Assembly: GCF_000156195.1 (NCBI RefSeq)
Contig: NZ_GG688324.1
Span: forward strand, 54,930 to 118,929
Reading direction: 5' to 3'
Length of the DNA stretch: 64,000 nucleotides
Source of the DNA: Bacteroides finegoldii DSM 17565
GTDB taxonomy: Bacteria; Bacteroidota; Bacteroidia; Bacteroidales; Bacteroidaceae
The notes beneath the pieces were generated by a model that was not told the origin of the DNA, searched no databases, and saw only the letters and a program-made list of their open reading frames with translations. The position numbers were made by a program, and so were the translations under genes. This document shows, in pieces, positions 8,605-17,599 of this stretch. Each line of letters starts with the position of its first letter. The stretch's first letter is position 1.

Positions 8605-9360
8605 ATGAAATCAACATATTTATTGTTTTTCTCTTTTGTTCAATTAGTGCTCTTTTCATGCAGTGAACAAGGCGTATACGTTAATAATGTTTCTAATCAG
8701 GTTATTCAAAAAGATATTGCAATAACTCGTGCGATTAGCAATCTAACTCCCAACTGCAGTTTACTTATTGAAATAGATGAGAATGCTCAAGATACTGTAC
8801 TTGAACGATTAAAACTTAATATAGCCAGAGACTGGTATAATCATAGAAAAGGCTTGTCTTTGCCTTTAATAGATTCTACTATAAAATTTGTACCGGTAAT
8901 TGATACGCCATCTTTACCGTCTATTACAGATTCTGATAAAATACTGATGCCTCAAAAAGATTTTGCTAGCTTCTATGGACAGAATGAAAAAGGGGAGACT
9001 CTGTACTTCTATGCTTTATATACAGACAGGAGTAATTTTACAAAAGAAACTAATCCTCGGATGTATAGAGACCAGGTTGAGATGTTCGGGCAAGAGTATG
9101 CTGATAGGGTAATTGAGAAATTGAGAAATGCCAAAGGTCCTGAACGATGGGAAATTATTGTAGTATCCCCACAAGACCCGGGACATAAAAAATTTGAATA
9201 TGCAAGAGAACATTCTGATGATGGTTCTTTTTTCATTCTGACCAGAGGGAGAACATATCCACGTGTCTGTTTCTTTGTGAATAACAAGCCTTATTATTGT
9301 TGTGAAATGCAACAGCACGAGTTGGGTATGAGACCATTGGAGGATTATTTAAGAAGATAA
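8605..9360 (+). CDS. Uncharacterised lipoprotein, copy 2 of a duplicated family
   Basis: It is a paralogue of the protein at 7110-7865 with the same length (251 residues), a lipobox in 'VLFSCS' and the same conserved body. The stretch from about 8786 to the end matches 7291-7865 with only a handful of base changes, whereas the N-terminal linker is diverged. That contrast suggests a recent gene conversion or unequal crossover across the 3' two-thirds. It starts 12 bases after the peptidase gene, so both are likely one transcript. Function unknown. Confidence 0.6.
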   Translation: MKSTYLLFFSFVQLVLFSCSEQGVYVNNVSNQVIQKDIAITRAISNLTPNCSLLIEIDENAQDTVLERLKLNIARDWYNHRKGLSLPLIDSTIKFVPVIDTPSLPSITDSDKILMPQKDFASFYGQNEKGETLYFYALYTDRSNFTKETNPRMYRDQVEMFGQEYADRVIEKLRNAKGPERWEIIVVSPQDPGHKKFEYAREHSDDGSFFILTRGRTYPRVCFFVNNKPYYCCEMQQHELGMRPLEDYLRR

Positions 9361-9391
9361 TGATTTTTTTCGGAAGAAGAGGAGATACCTT

Positions 9392-10190
9392 ATGAAGCAT
9401 TTTAGCTTGAAATTTAAATTGTCAGGGGGACTATTCCTGAAATATTTAGTTTCTGAAATGGCTGTCTTAGGGGTGGTTATCCCTTTGAATGGAGTTGCTC
9501 AAGGAGCACCTTGTAAGTTGGCTACAGAAGTTGGTGCTAGTACTAAAGTGACAAAAAAGAACTTACTCATTAACCGGCTTACTCTTGGATGTAAGTTACT
9601 TTCTGATGTAGATAGAAATATCCAAGATACTATACTCAAACGGCTAGCTTCTGATATAGCGTTAGAGCGGACTGGATATAAACAAGGATTATTTCCATAT
9701 TTAAAATCGACAGTCAAATTCGTGCCGACAATTGTAGTATCAAGGACGTGGAAAGATATGAACGAAGATGCGGAACTCTTTCAAATGAGTAAAGATATAG
9801 TCTGTTTTTATGGGCAAAATGAAAAAGGAGAGACGATGTATTTTCGGGCTGTATATACTGATAATAGTCATTTTACAAAGGATATGAATCCAAAGATGTA
9901 TAGAGCGAATGTAGAGCTTTTCGGGCAAGAGTTCGCTGATAAGCTTATAGAGAAAATAAGAAGTGCAAAGGGGACCGAATCATGGAGTATCGGATTAGGA
10001 GGGCTTAGATACGAAGAAGTCGAATTTGCGAGGAACCATTCGGATGATGGGATGTTTTTCGCTTTGGTTAGAGATCGTTATTCTTTTCCTGTAATATGTT
10101 TTTTTTAAAGACAAAAAAGTGTATTGCTGTCATAAAAATAATCAAGATAAGTGGGGAATGGAACCATTAGAGGTTTATCTGGAAAGATAA
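9392..10190 (+). pseudogene. Chimeric lipoprotein-family gene with peptidase-type signal, frameshifted in T8
   Basis: The first 40 residues (MKHFSLKFKLS, then 'LKYLV', 'IPLNG', 'AQGA') copy the export signal of the peptidase at 7903. From residue 50 the protein instead follows the 251-residue lipoprotein family ('FYGQNEKGETMYFRAVYTD', 'NPKMYRANVELFGQEFADKL'). The frame stops at 10108 in a run of eight T (10099-10106). With seven T it would continue 'KDKKVYCCHKNNQDKWGMEP' and end at 10190, matching the C-terminus of the relatives. So it is a fusion gene now off by one base: broken, phase-variable, or a sequencing artefact in the homopolymer. Confidence 0.65.
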
Positions 10191-10232
10191 GAAAATACTT
10201 TAAGATTATTATTGTATGGTAATATAGAAATT

Positions 10233-11690
10233 ATGAAACAGACATTAATATGGGCGATTATTCTGTTGCTGACTATTGGTAGTAGTCAAATGACAGCGAA
10301 AGATAAACTGAAAGATGAAGATATTACATCTAAGTTTGCTAGTTTAGTTTTTCGACAGGAACTGAAGAACTTGAAAATTATAGCAGATACTGCTTGTATT
10401 ATGCGTTCCGAAGTTGAGGCTGTTACCAGGTTGCAGATAAAGATGAATAATACTGACTGTTTATTGTATTCATTGAGTGGGCTGGAATGCTTTGTGAATC
10501 TTCGTGAGTTATCCTTAAAAAGGAGCCTTTTCTCCAAAACGGATTCTATATTGTTGGATTTGTCTGGAAACCCAAAATTGGAAGTAATTGAAATACAAAA
10601 TTATTATGTTGGTGAGATGCTGGATGTCAACCACAATAAGCTGTTACGTGTGCTGAAATGCGTTGGTTGTTCTTTGAGGGGACTTGATTTAAGGAATAAT
10701 CGTCGTTTAGAAATATTAGATTGTTCCGGAAATTTCTTGTCAAAACTCGATCTGCATCGAAATATCAGTTTGAAGTAGATTGTAGTGAATAGACAAAAAG
10801 AACGTTTTCAGATGGATGGAGATCCGAGAGGAGGGACATTGGTCCAACTTATTTTACCGGATAACCGCCAATTGCGGGATGGGGTGAGTAAGTTGATATG
10901 TAATGGGAATTCTTTGGAATCACTAGATCTTAGTCGTCTGCCTTATTTGAAAGAGTTAAACTGTAGATGGTGTAAGTTGCAAAGTTTAGATCTTTCTGCC
11001 AATTTGCAATTGGAGATTGTGAATTGTGCGGGTAATTATATTCATGCATTAGACTTTGCTCACCTTAAAAAGCTGTATTCTATAGTTTGTGGAAACCAAG
11101 GCGGTACAGGTGGTGGTATTATGGTAGAAGGAAATGACTATCGTCAACTAAAGTCATTGACATTGCCGGAACAAACAGCGGAGCAAAATATGAATTATTT
11201 AAAAGAGCTTGATTACTCAGAATCGGATTTATCTCAACCGATAGATTTTAGAAAGTTCCCACATCTGAATCTATTGGTATGTCAGTCTAATGGACTTTCT
11301 TCTATAGATGTAAGTGGCAATAAAGAGTTGGAGCAACTGGACTGTTCGGGAAATACCATAAGTTCTTTGGATTTAAAAGAAAACATAAAATTGCGGTCTT
11401 TGGATGTCTGTTCTACTCTTATTACAGAACTTAATTTGTTGCATAATACTAATTTGGAATCTTTGATGTGTGATGATGATATTGACTATAGGTATAAGAC
11501 AAAAAGATTTAAAGGGAGCCTTTCTTTGAAGATTATTCTTTCAAAGGAAGGTTTTGAAAAGATAAGTTTTAATAAACATCGGGGAACGGGGGCGGGCCGT
11601 GTCGAATATCAGGGAAAATTGAGACAACTACCCGGAAACGCTGTTCGTATTATACTAAGTACTTCTTCAAAATATAAGGTACTGCCATAA
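10233..11690 (+). pseudogene. Secreted leucine-rich-repeat protein interrupted by one in-frame TAG
   Basis: ATG 10233 begins an export signal (MKQTLIWAIILLLTIGSSQ). Repeats of the form LxxLxLxxNxxLxxLDCSGN run through the protein ('LDLRNNRRLEILDCSGN', 'IDVSGNKELEQLDCSGN', 'LDLKENIKLRSLDVC'). A TAG at 10776-10778 splits it, but the part beyond stays in the same frame and resumes the repeat pattern up to 11690. A single substitution therefore explains the break. Uninterrupted, it would be about 485 residues. I could not see a C-terminal anchor. It follows the peptidase/lipoprotein block and shares its AT-rich composition. Confidence 0.7.
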
Positions 11691-11741
11691 ATATAGGATA
11701 ATCAAAAGTAACTTTGAAACGGTATAAACATGGAGTAAACT

Positions 11742-11768
11742 TATACTATACAGAACTAGAATAGTATA
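11742..11768. terminator. AT-rich hairpin after the LRR gene
   Basis: TATACTAT (11742-11749) pairs perfectly with ATAGTATA (11761-11768) across an 11-base loop. There is no long T run, so termination is uncertain. It sits between two convergent genes, just before the CCCGGG palindrome array. Confidence 0.4.
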
Positions 11769-11796
11769 GCTTTGCGTCTATTCCACTTAGTAGAAT

Positions 11797-11899
11797 TAAC
11801 TTGTACGACACCCGGGTCTCATACATACCAACACCCGGGTGTTGAACATGCTGACACCCGGGTGTCAGGCAGCACGAGACCCGGGTGTCAGACAAGTTA
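11797..11899. repeat. Array of four CCCGGG palindromes at 23-bp spacing within a 24-bp inverted repeat
   Basis: CCCGGG is centred at 11813/14, 11836/37, 11859/60 and 11882/83, an exact 23-bp period. The two inner units are self-complementary (CAACACCCGGGTGTTG at 11829-11844; TGACACCCGGGTGTCA at 11852-11867). The two outer units are not, but they are reverse complements of each other, and their pairing extends over 24 bp (11797-11820 with 11876-11899) with two mismatches. One strand can therefore fold into a cross with one outer stem and two inner hairpins. It lies between convergent genes, so a two-way terminator or a palindromic repeat element are both possible. Confidence 0.85.
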
Positions 11900-11984
11900 T
11901 TATTGCAGTATCATATTTCCTGCCTTACTGTTAGTAATAACTCCAATCGCTGTTAGGCAGAAGAATTTTATCCATAACCGTGTA

Positions 11985-14723
11985 TTAATGAACTAATTTT
12001 GTAGCTCGTATCATTTCTCCTTTATCTGTGATTCCTTCTACAATGATGAAAAATGGTCCGGGATTGTCGGAAGTATAAAATGTAAAGGTTGCTCGTCCGT
12101 TAATATCCGTTTTTATATTAGGCTTCCAAAATAATGTAGTGCGCAGGTCTGGTACAAGGTTTTCTTTTGAAGAGATATTATCATATTGAGGAGAGTAGAA
12201 TTCAACTGGAAGTTGGTAGCCTAGTGGGTAAATGGAGAGTTGCGTTTTTCCATATTTCCAAGGGGAGATATACTTATTACTGTTGAATCCGAAACAGCGT
12301 GAATCGAAGTTAGACTTAGTAGTGGCATTAAGTACGGCTACTTTGTTTTTTGTACGGTCAATTTGAAGAAGAAGCTCACATAGATCTTTTTGCCCATATT
12401 CATCAAGTAACTTTGTACTCCATTCGCGGGTACCTTTCAGCATTTCATTAACATAGCTGCGGTTTACATCTGTTATAAAAGTAATTTCACGTAAATATTC
12501 AGGGCTAAGCCAGTTGATAAGTACGCTGGGATCACATAAATAATTATCTAAAAAGATTACAACAGGTGTACCATTGTGAAAGTATTGGAAAGAATTGTAG
12601 TCACGCATGATGTTTTTCAATCCCATTTTTTGTAGTACTTGTTTCATGTCATTGGCAAGACTGATCTCTTTTTCTGTTAGAGTTTGGTAATTGGAAGTTC
12701 CCCAGTAGGGAGATTTTATTTTCACTTCATGTAATAGGTAATGTCTGTTGCCGATGCGTTGGAAATTAGTCAGATTCTCCGATTCAGCATTGGAAAAGAT
12801 TGATTCTTGTAGAGGTTCTTGGGGAAACGGATCATTGGGTACTGGGAATCTTTTGGGGATGATATTCAGGCTGTCTGTTACTTTTCCTTCGGATTGACGA
12901 ACAAGAATACGGAAACCTGAATTTTCAGGGAAATCTAATTGATCGAATTTGAATTCTCCGTTTGAGTTTGTCATTACAATCTCTTGATATCCAGCCATGT
13001 TTTTCGTACCTGTAACAATTACAGCATGCCTGTCCGAAGTCTTTCCTATATTGCCGATAAAAGGTCGTTGAGTATATGTTTTTCCTTGAATACACATGTC
13101 TTGTTCGGGTTTTGCATGAGGGATTTCGTACTGTCCTTTTAATATAGCTGGAATCGAATAGCGTTCCCATTTATGAGTCATCATTAGGTAGTCGAGAGCC
13201 TCTTTTTTTTCATCAGTGAGCCATAAAGCCGGACTGGAGATATTTCCTTTTAGTTCGTTAGTAAGTAGAAGTGAACTTTGTATAGTGTGACAAGTGTCCG
13301 GAGAAGTTGTTTCAGCATCGGTAACAGAAACAGAAAAATAGTTTTGTACAGGATTACCTGTAGGGTCATTAATTGTGAGGTTTACTGTTATGGACTCTCG
13401 TTTACCATATTCGGTTTTGTTTGTTGTAATATAGCAATTTCCTGTACGATAGTTTTTGGAGAAGACCAACCGTTCGCATAGAGGGTTTAGTTGTTGGTCC
13501 AATAACATAAATTGAATAATCCCTTCGGGGAAAAGTTTCTTGTCGAGAATAATATCTGTTTGCTGATTTTTCCATAACTGGGATGATACGATGGCTCCGC
13601 GAACATGAGCTATCAAGTAAAGTGGTTGTGATATGCCGGCGGTTGAAGTTTGTAGGTGCGCTTGAAAAGTAGAGTCTGTTGCTTCTATTCTAAGTCCATA
13701 AGAGCTGCGGGCATTGGGTAACGGGATGATTTTTGAAGTACCGTATAGATTCATACAGTGGGCATAATATTGTTTGCCGTTTTGTGGCACTATTTCAAAA
13801 ACTCCCACACCACTTGTTTTAGTCGTAGCAACAGTCAGAGAATCACCTGCGTCATCACGTATGCAAAGAGAGAGAGCTGTTGTATTCCCACTATTTCCTA
13901 TTGCTTTGATGGCTATCCGGTTAGAAACTCCGTTAACCAGACTGCCTCCTTCGGGGTAAAAGAACACATTGTACTGTTCTTTATCAGTGGCTATAGGTAA
14001 AAAACGCTCGTATTTATTGTCCAATCGGTCTGTTAGTCGGAGGCGAAAACTCCTATTCGTTTCCATCACTTTCTCCGTAAATTCTACTTCGAACTGATCT
14101 TTTCGTTTTTGTCTTTCGGGAATATGACTCTTTCCTTTTTTTAGGATGGCTTCAAGGTGATGAACAGAGAAAAGAGAATCGTTATGATTAAATTGGAAAA
14201 TGAGTTGTGAGCTGTTTGGTGTAGTTCCTTTTGTGGTTACTTTCATTTTTACATTGCCCCATTTGGGAGAAATGATTTTAATTTTTCTCTTGAAAAGATA
14301 ATCTTTAGTAGTGTTTGCCATATAATCAGTATATGCCCTTAGAGTATAATCACCATCGGGTAATGTGTCAGATAAAGCAATATGTCCAAAGAAGAGCCGT
14401 CTGCGTGCTTTGAGTTGTATGCGTTCCACGATAGCTCCCAAGGGATTGATAAGCTCGATATAGGTATATCTGCTGATAGGTAATGGAGTATGGAAAGTTG
14501 CATGTACCAGATAGGCTCTGAGCCATATTGTGTCTGTGGTCAGATAAGTGTTTTTGTCAATATGTAAGTGAATCTTTTCTTGGAAATACAGATTGATTTG
14601 TTGTGCCACATTGTTGAGATGTTTGCTTTGTAAAGACGGATTCGTTAGCGTGTGTTGGCTTTTTACCGGTTGGATATAGCACAGTAGTAGAATGATGAAT
14701 GAAAGCAAATATATTTTTTTCAT
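11985..14723 (-). CDS. Exported MG2-like (macroglobulin-type) protein with TonB-plug-like segment
   Basis: The 912-residue protein has an export signal (MKKIYLLSFIILLLCYIQPV). Near residue 50 it carries 'EKIHLHIDKNTYLTTDTIWL', the MG2 pattern found in many Bacteroides surface proteins of macroglobulin type, followed by further beta-sandwich-like repeats. A carboxypeptidase-regulatory-like stretch follows in the middle. Around residue 690-760 a plug-like stretch ('GTPVVIFLDNYLCD') resembles the plug of TonB-dependent receptors, though no barrel follows. The last 40 residues ('GRATFTFYTSDNPGPFFIIV') look like a closing MG-type domain. It is the last gene of a three-gene minus-strand operon. Role unknown; surface location is inferred. 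Confidence 0.6.
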   Translation of the reverse strand: MKKIYLLSFIILLLCYIQPVKSQHTLTNPSLQSKHLNNVAQQINLYFQEKIHLHIDKNTYLTTDTIWLRAYLVHATFHTPLPISRYTYIELINPLGAIVERIQLKARRRLFFGHIALSDTLPDGDYTLRAYTDYMANTTKDYLFKRKIKIISPKWGNVKMKVTTKGTTPNSSQLIFQFNHNDSLFSVHHLEAILKKGKSHIPERQKRKDQFEVEFTEKVMETNRSFRLRLTDRLDNKYERFLPIATDKEQYNVFFYPEGGSLVNGVSNRIAIKAIGNSGNTTALSLCIRDDAGDSLTVATTKTSGVGVFEIVPQNGKQYYAHCMNLYGTSKIIPLPNARSSYGLRIEATDSTFQAHLQTSTAGISQPLYLIAHVRGAIVSSQLWKNQQTDIILDKKLFPEGIIQFMLLDQQLNPLCERLVFSKNYRTGNCYITTNKTEYGKRESITVNLTINDPTGNPVQNYFSVSVTDAETTSPDTCHTIQSSLLLTNELKGNISSPALWLTDEKKEALDYLMMTHKWERYSIPAILKGQYEIPHAKPEQDMCIQGKTYTQRPFIGNIGKTSDRHAVIVTGTKNMAGYQEIVMTNSNGEFKFDQLDFPENSGFRILVRQSEGKVTDSLNIIPKRFPVPNDPFPQEPLQESIFSNAESENLTNFQRIGNRHYLLHEVKIKSPYWGTSNYQTLTEKEISLANDMKQVLQKMGLKNIMRDYNSFQYFHNGTPVVIFLDNYLCDPSVLINWLSPEYLREITFITDVNRSYVNEMLKGTREWSTKLLDEYGQKDLCELLLQIDRTKNKVAVLNATTKSNFDSRCFGFNSNKYISPWKYGKTQLSIYPLGYQLPVEFYSPQYDNISSKENLVPDLRTTLFWKPNIKTDINGRATFTFYTSDNPGPFFIIVEGITDKGEMIRATKLVH

Positions 14724-14727
14724 TGTT

Positions 14728-16206
14728 TTAATTCTTTTCTGATTCTATGAATATAGGATAACCTTCATTGATTTTTTCTGCATCTGTTTGCCACTCTAAG
14801 TATAAAGATGTTTGTCTTTTCTTTTTTTTCAGTTTTTTTTCTTCTTCTTTTACCCATTTGTTGAGTCGTTTGACAAATGCATGGGCTTTCATTGATGCGT
14901 CCTCACAACGTTCGAATTGCTTACAATGTTGGGAGTATCGCATCAATTCACTCCAATATTCTTCTGCTATTTTATGGGTATTGAAACGTGGTTGAGTGAG
15001 ATTGACAGGACTACAACACAGATCACTCCAATAACTTTTCGCGCTATATCGTTCTATACGCCGGACAGTGCCTGTTCCTCTATGTATGTGGGCAGGATCG
15101 TTAAGATCGTTATCTTCCTTTGTTGTGAGGCTATTACGAGGATTGAGCCCATAAACAATTTGTGGTATCATATTTTTTAGTTGTTTTTTAAGACTTCCTC
15201 TATTCAATTTTAAAGAACTGAATACTTCTTGCTCTGTTTGATAATATGTGTAGCATCCTATAAGTCCATCCGTGGTTACCGGATAGGTACTCTTCAACAT
15301 ACCAGCGTTGTAGCAGTTATCAATATGTATCTTTTGTGGGACAAATTCTTTGGAATAGAGTTGAAGATTACCAATGATGCCACCTACAACATCTCGTCCG
15401 CTCACAATTCCTGTATTATAGCAATTGGCAATCGTATCAGATTCGGTAAACCCTCTGTAAGGATTCTCGTAATATTCGCCAATGATTCCTCCGGCTGATT
15501 CGTAGAGGATATGAATGCGCCCTCTGTTGTAGCAGTTAATGATTGTGCCATCTTGGAAGTAGCCTGCAATTCCTCCTGCGCACCGTTTAGCCTTAACCAT
15601 ACCATTGTTACTGCAATTAATGATCCGGTTGCAACCTTCTGAAAACCCTACGATACCTCCCGCGTGGTTGCGTGAACTTTCTACACTTGAGTTATTACTG
15701 CAATGATCGATTTGTGCTATTCCCTTTAGATAGGTTCCTTTTATGTACCCGCATATAGCACCTACGAAATTATGACCAATAAAAAAAGAAGAGCGGATAT
15801 GGACATGAGATATACTGCCATCTTCTAAGAATCCGAATAATCCTTGATAAATCTGATTATTACTGCTTTCGTTCATATATATTCCATAGATCGTATGTCC
15901 TTGTCCATCGAAGTCACCTCGGAAAGGAGATTGAGCATTCCCAATAGGTGTCCATGGACGGAGCCGGGAGTTTCCTTTTTTCCATTGTTGCCACCCGGTA
16001 GTATCATTTAGAAGCAAGTCATTAGCCAATTTTATATGCACACCATCAAAACTATTTCCTTGGTTTACCTTACAGGCAAGTTGGTAAAGATCTTCAGAAG
16101 TGGATATAATAATAGACTTATCCATATTGTTATTAATCTGTGCGTGTATTGCTTCGATAGAAAGAAATACGGATAGAATGAAAACGAAAGTCTGTATCTT
16201 ATTCAT
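14728..16206 (-). CDS. Exported GLUG-motif repeat protein
   Basis: An export signal (MNKIQTFVFILSVFLSIEAI) leads into a beta-helix-like region with four or more GLUG-type repeats: 'GGIVGFSEGCNRIINCSNNG', 'GGIAGYFQDGTIINCYNRG', 'DTIANCYNTG' and 'IHIDNCYNAG', each preceded by a GGI(V/A/I)G turn. The C-terminal 120 residues are basic and Lys-rich without a domain I can name. GLUG repeats are common in surface adhesin-like proteins (family knowledge). Its start overlaps the end of the upstream gene by 8 bases, and the next gene begins 4 bases after its stop, so the three genes are tightly linked. Confidence 0.65.
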   Translation of the reverse strand: MNKIQTFVFILSVFLSIEAIHAQINNNMDKSIIISTSEDLYQLACKVNQGNSFDGVHIKLANDLLLNDTTGWQQWKKGNSRLRPWTPIGNAQSPFRGDFDGQGHTIYGIYMNESSNNQIYQGLFGFLEDGSISHVHIRSSFFIGHNFVGAICGYIKGTYLKGIAQIDHCSNNSSVESSRNHAGGIVGFSEGCNRIINCSNNGMVKAKRCAGGIAGYFQDGTIINCYNRGRIHILYESAGGIIGEYYENPYRGFTESDTIANCYNTGIVSGRDVVGGIIGNLQLYSKEFVPQKIHIDNCYNAGMLKSTYPVTTDGLIGCYTYYQTEQEVFSSLKLNRGSLKKQLKNMIPQIVYGLNPRNSLTTKEDNDLNDPAHIHRGTGTVRRIERYSAKSYWSDLCCSPVNLTQPRFNTHKIAEEYWSELMRYSQHCKQFERCEDASMKAHAFVKRLNKWVKEEEKKLKKKKRQTSLYLEWQTDAEKINEGYPIFIESEKN

Positions 16207-17353
16207 AATCTGGCAATATTTTGGTAAATGATGTGATTAGTTTTATGGGAATCTCTCGAATATTTCTAAATGGATCGTGGAGATAGGTATTGAAAGCTGT
16301 TGTCGACTTTTTGACCGGAGTCCTTTTATCGACCAGATAATCGATGACGATTCTATATTCAGATTCTTTATTTGTGAGTTGATTAGAATATTTCGTGATA
16401 TATTCTGTTCTCATATAAGAATATTGGTATTTTTCATCTACCTTATGATAGAATATATCCCATACATAGCGGGTAGAATGAAAAAAAACGTCCGGATTGC
16501 TGCAAGGAAGATCGCTGACCGGTCGTTCGATATGCGCGGAGAGAAGTGCATTGTCTTTTTTAGAGACATAGAAATACCCTCTGTGTTGTAAGTAGGGAGC
16601 TTTGATACCTTGATACCTTATTTTGTAAGTTTCATTATTATCGCTTTCTGGGATTATTTGTTCTATTAGCCATAAATAATTATCATAACTATCAGAGGCT
16701 AATTCTATAAAGAAAGGATAGGGCATAGGTTCTATACAAAGAAATACTCCTAACTGGTTTCTGCCAGATGTTTCTATAGGGTTCAGTATCATTCTGTTTT
16801 TGATGTTTACTTTAGGTCTTTCGCCAGATTCCAGTTTGTTGGCGGTGGGCATCTGCAATGTCATACGACATTGCCCAAGGGTAACAAGTTCATTGTCTTC
16901 AATTTCTTGCTTACGATAGGTTCCTTCTAGTATTGGATAGTGGGAAGGGTAATTATGTTTCCATTTTTTTCGTATGTTCTTCACTAATTGTCTTAGGTTG
17001 ATATTGCTGACAATAACTTGTGGCAGCTTGTAAGTTTGGCTTTTTAGAGAGATGATCCAACCGTTTTTCCAATCAAAAGGATATTTTAATGTTTGTGTTT
17101 CATATCCCACATAAGAGACTCTTATTGAGTCTTGTGATAAAATCTCGTTTAGGCTGAATTCTCCGTTTATGTTGGTGGTAGTGCTTTTGCTAATATCAGG
17201 AGTCACATAGATGGTTGCAAACGGAATGGGTTCCAAAGTAGAGGAATCTATTATTTTCCCTTTTAATATTTGTCCATGAATGATGTTGCAGGAGAAGAAT
17301 ATCTCCAGCATGAGAAATGTGATTTTTAAATTGTGTAGCGGATATTTTCTCAT
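16199..17353 (-). CDS. Exported protein with CarboxypepD_reg-like domain
   Basis: I start at ATG 17353 (MRKYPLHNLKITFLML) because the longer frame begins in sequence overlapping the promoter at 17378-17408. After the export signal comes a carboxypeptidase-regulatory-like domain ('LKGKIIDSSTLEPIPFATIY', 'NGEFSLNEIL', 'DSIRVSYVGYE'), as in the N-terminus of SusC-like receptors, but without plug or barrel. The remaining 270 residues match the general pattern of Bacteroides proteins that pair this domain with a beta-rich body. First gene of the operon that also encodes the GLUG and MG2-like proteins. Confidence 0.65.
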   Translation of the reverse strand: MRKYPLHNLKITFLMLEIFFSCNIIHGQILKGKIIDSSTLEPIPFATIYVTPDISKSTTTNINGEFSLNEILSQDSIRVSYVGYETQTLKYPFDWKNGWIISLKSQTYKLPQVIVSNINLRQLVKNIRKKWKHNYPSHYPILEGTYRKQEIEDNELVTLGQCRMTLQMPTANKLESGERPKVNIKNRMILNPIETSGRNQLGVFLCIEPMPYPFFIELASDSYDNYLWLIEQIIPESDNNETYKIRYQGIKAPYLQHRGYFYVSKKDNALLSAHIERPVSDLPCSNPDVFFHSTRYVWDIFYHKVDEKYQYSYMRTEYITKYSNQLTNKESEYRIVIDYLVDKRTPVKKSTTAFNTYLHDPFRNIREIPIKLITSFTKILPDYE

Positions 17354-17377
17354 GTATAAAATATAATTGGATTTACA

Positions 17378-17408
17378 CAAAAGTATCTTATCAAATGAAT
17401 ATCTGCAA
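17378..17408 (-). promoter_or_regulatory. Bacteroides-type promoter for the 17353-11985 operon
   Basis: On the minus strand TTG (17408-17406), a 20-base gap and TACTTTTG (17385-17378) match the TTTG / TAnnTTTG arrangement of Bacteroides sigma-ABfr promoters. It lies about 25 bases before the chosen start codon, implying a very short leader. Confidence 0.55.
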
Positions 17409-17544
17409 CTATTATTTAGTGACAATTTCATGTTTGGTTTATTCTTGGACCATTTTGAGTGATTAATAGACCTTTTGTCAACGAACTTTTGAAAAGTTGA
17501 ACCTTTTTGAGTTATTTGAGTACATCAATATATCAGATTTTTCC

Positions 17545-17552
17545 CAACTTTG
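17545..17552 (+). promoter_or_regulatory. Probable -7 box for the ExbB-type operon
   Basis: CAACTTTG fits TAnnTTTG with one mismatch and is followed by GCA, a common context. The nearest TTTG upstream is 26 bases away, longer than usual, so only the -7 element is called. It lies 48 bases before the ATG at 17600. Confidence 0.35.
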
Positions 17553-17599
17553 CAATTGTGAATTCGGATAATTAAGTATAAGAAATAAATTAGAATAAC

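Noticed and set aside
11811..11885. Possible CRISPR array because of regularly spaced repeats
   Set aside because: The period is only 23 bp, units are palindromes with no unique spacers of 30 or so bases, and no cas genes are near.
11772..11996. A 74-residue plus-strand reading frame across the CCCGGG palindromes
   Set aside because: It is made mainly from the repeat array, has no ribosome site or family pattern, and runs into the end of the minus-strand MG2-like gene.
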